From NCBI GenBank assembly GCA_963717635.1, contig OY970347.1, positions 1,488,001 to 1,552,000 of the forward strand: a stretch of DNA of 64,000 nt, given 5' to 3'. The position numbers and the translations under genes are program-made. A model generated the notes under the pieces. That model searched no databases. It saw nothing but the letters and a program-made list of their open reading frames with translations, and had not been told where the DNA came from. The stretch comes from JALZKA01 sp963717635 (lineage in GTDB: Bacteria > Actinomycetota > Thermoleophilia > Solirubrobacterales > 70-9). Positions 55,775 to 63,751 of the stretch are shown one piece after another; within the stretch, counting starts at the first letter, position 1, and each line of letters begins with the position of its first letter.

Positions 55775-57332
55775 GCTTAGGCTGGAACGCGTACTCCAGC
55801 GAGTCGACCAGCGCCTCCCACGACGCCTCGATGATGTTCTCGGAGACGCCGATCGAACCCCACGAGGTGTGGCCGTCCGACGAGTCGAGCAGGACTCGGG
55901 TGATCGCCCCCGTGCCGTCGTGCGAGTCAAGGATCCGGACCTTGTAATCGGTCAGCTCGATGTCGGCCAGGTGCGGGTGCAGATCCGTGATCGCCGAGCG
56001 CAGGGCACGGTCCAAAGCGTTGACCGGGCCGTTGCCCTCAGCGGTGCGCACGTGGCGCCTGCCCTCGACCCAGATCTTGATCGTCGCCTCGGTCTCGACG
56101 CGCCCATCGGCCCGCTTCTCGGTGATCACCCGAAAGCTCTCGAGCCTGAACAGGGACGAGTACTGGCCGGCCTCGCGGCGCAGCATCAGCTCGAACGAGG
56201 CGTCGGCCGCCTCGTAGTGGTAGCCGCGGTGCTCGCGCTCCTTGACCCGCTCGACCGCGCGCTTGGCCGCGTCGGCGTCGAGCTCGACGCCGGCCCGCTC
56301 GGCGCGCGACAGGACCGAGCCCTTGCCGGAGAGCTCGGAGATCAAGACGTCGCGACTGTTGCCGACCAGCTCCGGGTCGACGTGTTCGAAGGTCCGGGCG
56401 TCCGCTTGGATCCCGGCCACGTGCATCCCGCCCTTGTGGGCGAACGCGTTGCGCCCGACGTAGGCCTGGTCCACATCCGGTGCGACGTTCAGCAGCTCGT
56501 CGACGAAATGCGACGTCTCGGTCAACAGCCGCACCCGGTCGCGCCCGACCACCTGGTAGCCCAGCTTCAGCTCCAGCGCCGCCAGGATCGAGGCCAGGTT
56601 CGCGTTGCCGCAGCGCTCCCCGATGCCGTTCATCGTCCCCTGCACCAACCGCGCGCCCACCTCGACCGCGGCGAGCGAGTTGGCGACGCCGCACTCGGCG
56701 TCGTTATGGGTGTGGATCCCGACCTGGACTCGGTCAGCGAGCTCGGCGACGACCGCCGCCGTTGCCTCGGCGACCTGCCCGGGGAGGCTCGCACCGTTCG
56801 TGTCGCAGAGCGTCACGTTCTCGGCCCCGGCCACGGCAGCGGCGCGCACGCACTCCAATGCATAGCCCGGATCGTCCCGCCAGCCGTCGAAGAAGTGCTC
56901 GGCGTCGTACACGACGCGCTTGTCGTGCGCCCGGCACAGGTTCACCGAGTCGACGATCATCGCGAGGTTCTCCTCGCGCGAGACCTTGGTCACCTTCTCC
57001 AGGTGCAGCGCCCAGGTCTTGCCGACGAGGGTGCAAACCGGCGCGAACGACGTGACCAGCGTGCGCAGAGCCTCGTCCTCCTCGGCGGCGATCCCGCGCC
57101 GCCGAGTCATCCCGAAGGCGCAAACGGCGGCGTTCTCCAGGTCGACGCCGGCGAGCAACTCGAACAGCTCCTCCTCCTTGGGATTCGAGCTGGGGAACCC
57201 GGCCTCGACGAACTGGATGCCAAGCCGGTCGAGCGCCTGGACGACGCGCACCTTCTCGGCTGCCGACAGGGTCATGCCCTGCCCCTGCATGCCATCCCTA
57301 AGGGTGGTGTCGTAAAGCTGGACGGTGGTCAC
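55761..57332 (-). CDS. cimA: (R)-citramalate synthase
   Basis: A 523-residue enzyme condensing pyruvate and acetyl-CoA to citramalate, the threonine-independent route to isoleucine. DTTLRDGMQGQGMTLS, the catalytic region HTHNDAECGVANSLAAVE and NANLASILAALELKLGYQVV fit the CimA/LeuA family; the longer form with LeuA-type C-terminal regulatory domain from about residue 400 is kept. LeuC and LeuD encoded here would continue the pathway. GTG start, with a leader region upstream that may regulate it. Confidence 0.94.
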   Translation of the reverse strand: MTTVQLYDTTLRDGMQGQGMTLSAAEKVRVVQALDRLGIQFVEAGFPSSNPKEEELFELLAGVDLENAAVCAFGMTRRRGIAAEEDEALRTLVTSFAPVCTLVGKTWALHLEKVTKVSREENLAMIVDSVNLCRAHDKRVVYDAEHFFDGWRDDPGYALECVRAAAVAGAENVTLCDTNGASLPGQVAEATAAVVAELADRVQVGIHTHNDAECGVANSLAAVEVGARLVQGTMNGIGERCGNANLASILAALELKLGYQVVGRDRVRLLTETSHFVDELLNVAPDVDQAYVGRNAFAHKGGMHVAGIQADARTFEHVDPELVGNSRDVLISELSGKGSVLSRAERAGVELDADAAKRAVERVKEREHRGYHYEAADASFELMLRREAGQYSSLFRLESFRVITEKRADGRVETEATIKIWVEGRRHVRTAEGNGPVNALDRALRSAITDLHPHLADIELTDYKVRILDSHDGTGAITRVLLDSSDGHTSWGSIGVSENIIEASWEALVDSLEYAFQPKHASV

Positions 57333-57418
57333 GGGTGATGCTGCCTTTCTGACTTCAGGGATCGAACGAACTGCGCGGGCGGGGTGTGTGTCTCAACCCG
57401 CGCGGCCACGGCGCCGCG

Positions 57419-57469
57419 TTACGCCGCGGCGCGCCTAATTCGCTCGATGATCCCGAAGCAGAGGCACAT
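57419..57469 (-). promoter_or_regulatory. Possible leader peptide ORF upstream of cimA
   Basis: A 16-codon ORF, MCLCFGIIERIRRAAA, starts at an ATG overlapping the ilvE stop (TGATG) and ends in TAA. It contains three Ile and one Leu codon. A GC stem (GCCGCG/CGCGGC) covers its stop, and about 60 bases later comes the cimA ribosome binding site AAAGGCAG. This would suit attenuation by isoleucine or leucine supply. Confidence 0.35.
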
Positions 57470-58401
57470 CAGCCGGAAACCTTACTCGGCTGTTCGACCA
57501 GGTCCAGCCATTCCGCGTACTCCTGCGCGCGACCGTGCAGGGCGTCGTCGAACTTGGCCTGCACCACGCGGGTGATCTCGCCGGGCTCGCCGACGTCGTG
57601 ATCGTCGATCTCGCGGACCGGGACGAGCTCGGCCGCCGTGCCCGAGAGGAAGATCTCCTCGGCCATGTACAACTCGGCGCGAGCCACCTCGCGCTCAACC
57701 ACGACGTAACCGATGTCGCGGGCGATCTGGATGATCGACTTGCGGCTGATCCCGTCGAGGATCGATGCCGTGTGCGGAGGGGTGACGATCTCGCCGTCGC
57801 GGACGAGGTAGATGTTCTCGCCCGATCCCTCGCAGACGTGTCCCGCCTCGTCCAGCAGGATCGCCTCGTCGTAGCCGGCGTTGGCCGACTCCGTCTTCGC
57901 CAGGATCGAGTTCAGGTACTGGCCCGAGGCCTTGGCCTGCGGGATCAGCCCGTTCGGCGAGATCCGCCGCCAGGAGGAGACCTTGGCGCGGATGCCGTCG
58001 CGCTTGCCCTCCTCGCCGAGGTACGCGCCCCAGGGCCAGACCGCCACGATCACATCGACCGGCGCGCTCTTTGCGTAGAGGCCCATCTCGCCGTAGCCGC
58101 GGAACGCGAGCGGGCGGATGTAGCAACTGTTGAGGCCGTTGCGGCGGATCAGCTCGTGGGTCGCTTCACGGATCTCGTCGAGCGAATGCTCAAGCGGCAG
58201 GTAGTACATCTCGGCCGACCGCGCGAGCCGCTCCAGGTGCTCGCGGTGGCGGAAGATCGCCGGCCCCTTGTCGGTCTCGTAGCAGCGGATGCCCTCGAAG
58301 ACGCCCGTGCCGTAGTGGAGGCCGTGTGAGAGCACGTGGACCTTGGCGTCATCCCAAGCGACGAACTCGCCGTTCATCCAGATCCACTCTGACTTCTCCA
58401 C
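57469..58401 (-). CDS. ilvE: Branched-chain amino acid aminotransferase
   Basis: A 310-residue class IV PLP enzyme for the last step of leucine, isoleucine and valine synthesis. HGLHYGTGVFEGIRCY, RPLAFRGYGEMGL, and the segment PQAKASGQYLNSILAK with the PLP lysine are characteristic, as is CEGSGENIYLV. The GTG at 58401 has GGAGGAAACC just upstream, a strong site that settles the start. Convergent hairpin terminator of DUF1059 lies upstream. Confidence 0.95.
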   Translation of the reverse strand: MEKSEWIWMNGEFVAWDDAKVHVLSHGLHYGTGVFEGIRCYETDKGPAIFRHREHLERLARSAEMYYLPLEHSLDEIREATHELIRRNGLNSCYIRPLAFRGYGEMGLYAKSAPVDVIVAVWPWGAYLGEEGKRDGIRAKVSSWRRISPNGLIPQAKASGQYLNSILAKTESANAGYDEAILLDEAGHVCEGSGENIYLVRDGEIVTPPHTASILDGISRKSIIQIARDIGYVVVEREVARAELYMAEEIFLSGTAAELVPVREIDDHDVGEPGEITRVVQAKFDDALHGRAQEYAEWLDLVEQPSKVSG

Positions 58402-58508
58402 GGTTTCCTCCGGATTGCTCGCGTTCAGTCCGGAGGAAAGTATGGCGCACGCTCCTACGGCCGCGCCTCGTACAGCGTGGCGTTGGTCACATCGCCCCGG
58501 GAAAGGCG

Positions 58509-58531
58509 GCGGGGCGGCAGAGCCGCCCCGC
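58509..58531 (-). terminator. Hairpin terminator after the DUF1059 gene
   Basis: Ten-base perfect arms GCGGGGCGGC/GCCGCCCCGC with a three-base loop, 25 bases after the DUF1059 stop. A short T-rich stretch (CCTTTCC) follows on the minus strand. It separates this gene from ilvE. Confidence 0.75.
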
Positions 58532-58555
58532 ACCACGTCGGCGAACGCGGTTCGC

Positions 58556-58714
58556 TCAGGTTTCCTCGGCCATCGCGAGGAAGTCCTCGCGCGACACTTT
58601 CCCCACCATGTCCGGATGGGCATCCTGGACGTGCGCTTCGGCGTTGTTGACGAGCTCGTCCTCGTGCTCGCCTCTGACAACGAATCCGCAGTCGCAATTG
58701 ATCGTGTACGCCAT
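58556..58714 (-). CDS. DUF1059-family small protein
   Basis: A 52-residue protein: MAYTINCDCGFVVRGEHEDE, then LVNNAEAHVQDAHPDM and the C-terminal VSREDFLAMAEE. The DUF1059 pattern has C-x-C and a later H-x3-H-type pair that could bind metal. Function is unknown. The ATG at 58714 has AAAGGAG seven bases upstream, much better than the alternative at 58738. Confidence 0.85.
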   Translation of the reverse strand: MAYTINCDCGFVVRGEHEDELVNNAEAHVQDAHPDMVGKVSREDFLAMAEET

Positions 58715-58759
58715 TGGCGCTCCTTTCGTCGTCCCCAATCTTCTCCGATGGGAGTTCGA

Positions 58760-58795
58760 TTGTCACTTCTGTGCATTGGCGTTAGTTTGGCGTCA
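58760..58795 (+). promoter_or_regulatory. Promoter for a leaderless BTAD regulator mRNA
   Basis: TTGTCA at 58760-58765, a 17-base spacer and TAGTTT at 58783-58788 make a good sigma70-type promoter. The expected start of transcription falls at or beside the ATG at 58795, and no ribosome binding site is present. Confidence 0.6.
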
Positions 58796-59553
58796 TGGGG
58801 GCGGACGCCTGCGACAGAGTGCAGCTCTGCGGCCGGTTCCTGGTGCGGTGTCGCGGCGAGCGCATCGAGGACCGGATGCCCGGACGCCAGGGTCGCCTGC
58901 TGTTCGCCTACCTGCTGACCCGTGAGCATCGCGCCGCATCGCGCGATGAGCTGATCGAGGCGCTCTGGCCCGGCGAGCTTCCGTCGGCGCCCGACATGGC
59001 GCTTTCAGCCCTGCTTTCGAAGCTGCGCCGTCTCTTGGGCGACAACGCGATCGAGGGGCGGAGCGATCTGCGCCTCATCCTGCCCCCGGAGACGTGGGTC
59101 GACCTGGAGGCTGCCCGCGAGCAAGCGCATCTCGCCGAATCCATGGTTGCCTTGGAGCGCTGGGAGGACGGCTGGAGCTCGGCGATGGTCGCCCGGTTCA
59201 TTACCGACCGGCCGTTCATGCGCGGCGAGGAGGCGCCGTGGATCGACGGGATCAGGCGCGATCTGGCCGACTGGCGGCTTGCTGCGGTTGAGTGCGACGC
59301 CCGGATCTGCTTTGAGATCGGCGGAACCGAGAGGGGTGTGACGCTGCGCTCCGCGCGCGAGCTGATCGGGCTGTCCCCCTACCGCGAGAGCGCCCACTGC
59401 CTGCTGATGCGGGCGTTGGCCCAGGAAGGCGACTTCGCCGAGGCGCTGCTCGTCTACGAGCGGCTCCGCCGGCGCCTTCGCGACGAGCTCGGCACCTCGC
59501 CCTCGGCGGAGGCACAAGCCCTGCACACGGAGATGCTCGCCGCGGGCAGCTGA
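58795..59553 (+). CDS. SARP-like regulator with winged-helix and BTAD domains
   Basis: A 252-residue protein. Residues 8-95 are an OmpR-type winged helix (VQLCGRFLVRCRGERIEDRM, RDELIEALWPGELPSAPDMA, LSALLSKLRRLLG); residues 100-250 are a bacterial transcriptional activator domain with tetratricopeptide helices ending LVYERLRRRLRDELGTSPSAE. This is the minimal SARP layout, without an NB-ARC part. SARPs bind direct repeats and activate local operons. Targets here may be the flanking leu or ilv genes, but no repeats were identified. Confidence 0.88.
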   Translation: MGADACDRVQLCGRFLVRCRGERIEDRMPGRQGRLLFAYLLTREHRAASRDELIEALWPGELPSAPDMALSALLSKLRRLLGDNAIEGRSDLRLILPPETWVDLEAAREQAHLAESMVALERWEDGWSSAMVARFITDRPFMRGEEAPWIDGIRRDLADWRLAAVECDARICFEIGGTERGVTLRSARELIGLSPYRESAHCLLMRALAQEGDFAEALLVYERLRRRLRDELGTSPSAEAQALHTEMLAAGS

Positions 59554-59560
59554 GCCCTAT

Positions 59561-59974
59561 TCAGCGCGCTTCGGCCTCGCCCAGGCGCTCGACGAGCAGT
59601 TCGAGCATTCCCCACGCGACGTCCGCGTGCTCCTTGACGAACGGCCGGAACTGGAACGAGGCCAGCGTCCGGCAGCGCAACTCGCTGGTGGCGGTGACGG
59701 TCGCGGTCCGCGGCCCCTTGGCGATCAGCGCCAGCTCGCCAAACCAATCACCCGGCCCGAGCGTGTTCACGGTCGTGCCGGCGCGGGTGACCGTCGCCTC
59801 ACCCGAGTCGATGATGAAGAAGAAGTCGAGGCCGGACTGGCCCTCCGTGGCAACGTCCTTGCCGGGGGCAAACGTGGCCTCCTGAAACATCAGGCTGAGC
59901 TGCCGGAGCGTCTTGTCGTCGAGGCCGGAGAACAGCGGCACTTCCTTGAGGGCGCTGAGGTCTGGGTCAGCCAT
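59561..59974 (-). CDS. Cyclic nucleotide-binding domain protein
   Basis: A 137-residue single cNMP-binding domain of the CAP/Crp family without a DNA-binding domain. PLFSGLDDKTLRQLSLMFQ opens it, and the phosphate-binding cassette appears as GDWFGELALIAKGPRTATV, with the conserved FGELAL and RTATV. It likely senses cAMP or cGMP, or is a non-binding relative. It lies nine bases downstream of leuB and faces the BTAD gene. Confidence 0.88.
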   Translation of the reverse strand: MADPDLSALKEVPLFSGLDDKTLRQLSLMFQEATFAPGKDVATEGQSGLDFFFIIDSGEATVTRAGTTVNTLGPGDWFGELALIAKGPRTATVTATSELRCRTLASFQFRPFVKEHADVAWGMLELLVERLGEAEAR

Positions 59975-59983
59975 CGCGTGCGA

Positions 59984-61033
59984 TCATAGAGCGCCGAGCA
60001 CCGCCTGAGTCATCTCCGCGGTGCCGGCTTCACGCTCCCCCGCGGCGCCGGTGGCGAGATCGGCGGTCCGTAATCCCGAGTCCAGCGCGGCCTCGGCCGC
60101 GGCCTCTACTCGAGACGCCTCGGCGTCCATCCCGAGTCCGTCCCGCAGCAGCATCGCCACCGAAAGGACTGTGGCGAGCGGGTTCGCCACTCCTTGCCCT
60201 GCGATGTCGGGTGCCGATCCGTGCACCGGCTCGAACAGGCCGGGGCCGTCGCCACCGAGGCTCGCGGACGGCAACATCCCCAGCGAGCCGGTGAGCATCG
60301 CGGCCTCGTCGGAGAGGATGTCGCCGAACATGTTCTCGGTCAAAATCACGTCGAATCGCGAAGGGTTGGCGACGAGCTGCATGGCTGCGTTGTCGACCAG
60401 CGTGTGTTCGAGCTCGATCTCCGGATAATCGCTGGCGACCTCGCCGACGACCTCCCGCCACAGGCGTGAGGTCTCGAGGACATTGGCCTTGTCGACCGAC
60501 GTGACACGGCCGCTCCGCCGCTCCGCCGCGCCGAATGCAACACGGGTGATGCGTTCGATCTCCGCCGTCGTGTAGACGCACGTGTCGCTGGCCGAGTCCT
60601 CGGTACGGCTCTTCTCGCCGAAGTAGATGCCACCGGTCAGCTCGCGCACGACCAGCAGGTCGGTCCCAGCGATCACATCGGCCCGCAACGGACTGGAGTC
60701 GACAAGCGCGGCGCTTGGCCGGACCGGCCGCAGGTTCGCGAATAGGCCAAGGCCCTTGCGCAACCCGAGCAACCCCTGTTCCGGCCGCGGAGCGTCCTGT
60801 TCGGTCGTGTCCCATTTCGGCCCTCCAACCGCGCCGAGCAGAACGGCGTCAGCCGCCCGGCAGGCGTCGAGGACCTCGTCGGTGAGAGCGCTGCCGTGGG
60901 CGTCGATCGAGGCGCCGCCGACCAGGTGCTCCTCGTACTCGAAGCTCCCGACAGCGTCGAGGACCCGGCGCGCGGCGGCGAGGACCTCGGGGCCGATGCC
61001 GTCACCCGGAAGTTGAACAATCAGCGGCGTCAT
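59984..61033 (-). CDS. leuB: 3-isopropylmalate dehydrogenase
   Basis: A 349-residue NAD-dependent enzyme for the third leucine step. LPGDGIGPEVLAAARRVL, RELTGGIYFGEKSRTEDSAS, the Tyr/Lys catalytic region, and the signature MFGDILSDEAAMLTGSLGML with PVHGSAPDIAGQGVANPL identify it. The ATG overlaps the methyltransferase stop by four bases. Confidence 0.95.
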   Translation of the reverse strand: MTPLIVQLPGDGIGPEVLAAARRVLDAVGSFEYEEHLVGGASIDAHGSALTDEVLDACRAADAVLLGAVGGPKWDTTEQDAPRPEQGLLGLRKGLGLFANLRPVRPSAALVDSSPLRADVIAGTDLLVVRELTGGIYFGEKSRTEDSASDTCVYTTAEIERITRVAFGAAERRSGRVTSVDKANVLETSRLWREVVGEVASDYPEIELEHTLVDNAAMQLVANPSRFDVILTENMFGDILSDEAAMLTGSLGMLPSASLGGDGPGLFEPVHGSAPDIAGQGVANPLATVLSVAMLLRDGLGMDAEASRVEAAAEAALDSGLRTADLATGAAGEREAGTAEMTQAVLGAL

Positions 61034-61827
61034 GCCGGTCTCCGCGCCGAGATGTTCAGGCGCACGTAATCAAAGGTCAATGGCCGCATGGCCGAGCCGA
61101 CCACCGCGTCGATGAACTCGTCGTGCAGCTCTGGCGGCAACAGCTGAAGATGTCTGGCGAGAGCCATGACGCGAACGAATTCACGCGGCTCGCGCGGTGT
61201 CACCGGCTTGTGTTCGAGCCACACGCCTCCGACCTCGAAGCCGGCCCGAGCGAGTCGGTCTTTCGTATCGCACACCGACGCGAAGTTCCAGGCCGGCCGC
61301 ATCCCACGAAAGTAGGCCGCAAAGCGCTCATCGCCGACGATCCCGCTGATCGCCCGCTCCCATTCAGCCACGTTTCCCTCGCCGCCGCACTGCGCCTCGA
61401 GTGCCCCGCCGGGTCGCAGCGCCGAAAACAGGCGCTCGAACAGGCGGTCATGGTCGAGCACCCAATGGAGCGTGGCATTCGAGAAGATCGCATCGACCGG
61501 CTCTGCCAGGTCGAGTTCGAGCAAGTCGCCGACGTGCAGGTCGACGCGAGGTTCATCGCCGAACCCGGAGCGCGCCAGCGCGACCATCGCAGCGGAGCCG
61601 TCGACGCCCACCACCCGACCGCGTGGCACACGCTCCAGCAGCTGCCGGGTGATCCGGCCGCTGCCACAACCGGCATCGAGCACGATCTCGTCACCATCGA
61701 GCTGCAGACGGGCGACGACATCGCGCGCCCACTCCTCCTGGGGATCGGCGAGCCGGTCGTAGGCCGACGCGTCCCAATCCGCGGGCGCCTGACCACCGGG
61801 GCCGCGATCCTGCAGCCCGGGCGTCAC
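61030..61827 (-). CDS. Class I SAM-dependent methyltransferase (trans-aconitate-methyltransferase-like)
   Basis: A 265-residue methyltransferase resembling Tam: WDASAYDRLADPQEEWARDV, motif I VLDAGCGSGRITRQLL, VGVDGSAAMVALARS and FSNATLHWVLDHDRLFERLF. Tam methylates trans-aconitate, and related enzymes act on isopropylmalate-like acids. Its gene is tightly coupled between leuD and leuB (four-base overlap on both sides), so a 2- or 3-isopropylmalate-related substrate is plausible, but not shown. Confidence 0.85.
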   Translation of the reverse strand: MTPGLQDRGPGGQAPADWDASAYDRLADPQEEWARDVVARLQLDGDEIVLDAGCGSGRITRQLLERVPRGRVVGVDGSAAMVALARSGFGDEPRVDLHVGDLLELDLAEPVDAIFSNATLHWVLDHDRLFERLFSALRPGGALEAQCGGEGNVAEWERAISGIVGDERFAAYFRGMRPAWNFASVCDTKDRLARAGFEVGGVWLEHKPVTPREPREFVRVMALARHLQLLPPELHDEFIDAVVGSAMRPLTFDYVRLNISARRPA

Positions 61828-62387
61828 AGGGCGGTCGTCACGGGTCCACGGTCGGCCTTGCCGGCCGCCTCGAAGGCATCGATCACGCCTTCGTCCTGGA
61901 GGGTGACGCCGATGTCGTCGAGGCCGTTCAAGAGCCGGCGCTTGATCTCGGCGTCGAGGTCGAAGCGGTACTCGGCGTCGCCCGCCCGTACGACCTGTGC
62001 CTCGAGGTCGACGGTTGCCTCCCCCGCTTCGGCCACGGCTCGGCACTCACCGTCGCCAAGGACGACCGGCAACAGGCCGACCTTGGTGCAGTTCGAGAAG
62101 AAGATGTCGGCGAAGGATGGGGCGATGATCGCGTCGAAGCCAAAGTCCTGCAGCGCCCAGGGCGCGTGCTCTCGCGACGAGCCGCCGCCGAAGTTGCGCC
62201 CGACGACCAGGATCGGATTCGGCTCGAGCTCGATCTCGCCGTCTCGGATCCAGTCGTAGAACAGGAACTCGCCGAAGCCCGTTCGCTCGACCCTCTTCAG
62301 GAATTGCTTGGGGATGATCTGGTCGGTGTCGACGTCGGCGCGGTCGAGCACCGAGACCCTGCCTTGGATCTTGCCCACGGGCTCCAT
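61824..62387 (-). CDS. leuD: 3-isopropylmalate dehydratase small subunit
   Basis: A 187-residue swivelling domain that partners LeuC. VLDRADVDTDQIIPKQFLKR, NFGGGSSREHAPWALQDFG and PSFADIFFSNCTKVGLLPV are typical LeuD motifs. The ATG shares a base with the leuC stop (TAATG). It can also serve citramalate isomerisation after CimA. Confidence 0.96.
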   Translation of the reverse strand: MEPVGKIQGRVSVLDRADVDTDQIIPKQFLKRVERTGFGEFLFYDWIRDGEIELEPNPILVVGRNFGGGSSREHAPWALQDFGFDAIIAPSFADIFFSNCTKVGLLPVVLGDGECRAVAEAGEATVDLEAQVVRAGDAEYRFDLDAEIKRRLLNGLDDIGVTLQDEGVIDAFEAAGKADRGPVTTAL

Positions 62388-63751
62388 TACGCCCACTCGC
62401 GAATATCCACGAATCGGCCTTCGATCGCGGCGGCAGCCGCCATCTTCGGGCTGACGAGGTGGGTCCTGCCGCCCTTGCCCTGCCGGCCCTCGAAGTTGCG
62501 GTTCGAGGTCGAGGCGCAGCGCTCGCCCTCGGCCAGGATGTCCGGGTTCATGCCAAGGCACATCGAGCAGCCGGCCGAGCGCCAGTCGAAGCCGGCGGCG
62601 CGGAACACCTCGTCCAGTCCCTCGGCCTCCGCCTCGGCCTTGACCCGCGCCGAGCCGGGGACGACCATCGCGCGCACGCTGGCAGCGACCTTCCTCCCCG
62701 CGACGACCGACGCGGCCTCGCGCAGGTCCTGCACTCGCGAGTTCGTACAGGAGCCGATGAACACGCGGTCGAGGGCGATCTCCTGGATCGGCGTGCCCGG
62801 CTCGAGCGCCATATAGCGAAGCGCGCGCTCCTGCACGTCGTCCTCGGGACTTGGCACCGACTCCGTGACCTGGACGACCTGGCCGGGGTTGGTTCCCCAG
62901 GTCACCATCGGCGAGATCTCGGACGCGTCGATCGCGACCTCGGTGTTGAACGACGCCCCGTCCTCGGTCGGCAGGCCGCGCCACTCGGCGACCGCCGACT
63001 CGAAATCCGCGGGAGCCGCGGGCCGGCCCTCGATCCACTCGAAGGTCGTCTCGTCGGGCGCCACCATCCCCGCCCGGCCGCCGCCCTCGATCGTCATGTT
63101 GCAGATCGTCATTCGGTTCTCCATCGTCAGGCCCCGGATCGTCTCGCCCGCGTACTCGACTGCGTAGCCGACCATGCCACCCGTCCCGAGCCGCCCGATC
63201 GTGGCCAGGATCAGGTCCTTTGCGACGACACCAGGGCCGAGCTCGCCCGAGTATTCGATACGCATCGTCTTCGGGCGCTTCTGGAGCAGGCATTGCGTTG
63301 CGAGCACGTGCTCGACCTCGGACGTCCCGATCCCGAACGCGAGCGCGCCGAACGCTCCGTGCGTGGAGGTGTGGGAGTCGCCGCAGACCATCGTCAGGCC
63401 GGGCTGAGTCAGCCCCAGCTCCGGGCCGATCACGTGCACGATCCCCTGGCGATCGGAGCCCAGCGAGAAGATCGGCACGCCGAACTCCTGGCAGTTTCGC
63501 TCGAGGGTCTCGACCTGCTTGCGCGACAGCTCGTCGGCGATCATGCGGGCGGTGGGGGTGCCGTCCGTGGGCACGTTGTGGTCAGCCGTCGCGACCGTCT
63601 TGTCCGGCCGGCGCACCTTGCGGCCCGCGAGGCGCAAGCCCTCGAACGCCTGCGGTGAGGTGACCTCGTGGACGAGGTGCAGATCGATGTAGATCAGCCC
63701 ATCACCGACCTCGTGCGCGGCCCAGATCTTGTCGAACATGGACTTCGGCAT
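62387..63751 (-). CDS. leuC: 3-isopropylmalate dehydratase large subunit
   Basis: A 454-residue 4Fe-4S aconitase-family enzyme. The Fe-S ligands are in VFIGSCTNSRVQDLREAA and AGCSMCLGMNPD; VCGDSHTSTHGAFGALAFG is the substrate region. The ATG at 63751 has GGAG upstream and overlaps the stop of the cupin gene; an adjacent TTG is ignored. First leu structural gene of the cluster. Confidence 0.96.
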   Translation of the reverse strand: MPKSMFDKIWAAHEVGDGLIYIDLHLVHEVTSPQAFEGLRLAGRKVRRPDKTVATADHNVPTDGTPTARMIADELSRKQVETLERNCQEFGVPIFSLGSDRQGIVHVIGPELGLTQPGLTMVCGDSHTSTHGAFGALAFGIGTSEVEHVLATQCLLQKRPKTMRIEYSGELGPGVVAKDLILATIGRLGTGGMVGYAVEYAGETIRGLTMENRMTICNMTIEGGGRAGMVAPDETTFEWIEGRPAAPADFESAVAEWRGLPTEDGASFNTEVAIDASEISPMVTWGTNPGQVVQVTESVPSPEDDVQERALRYMALEPGTPIQEIALDRVFIGSCTNSRVQDLREAASVVAGRKVAASVRAMVVPGSARVKAEAEAEGLDEVFRAAGFDWRSAGCSMCLGMNPDILAEGERCASTSNRNFEGRQGKGGRTHLVSPKMAAAAAIEGRFVDIREWA

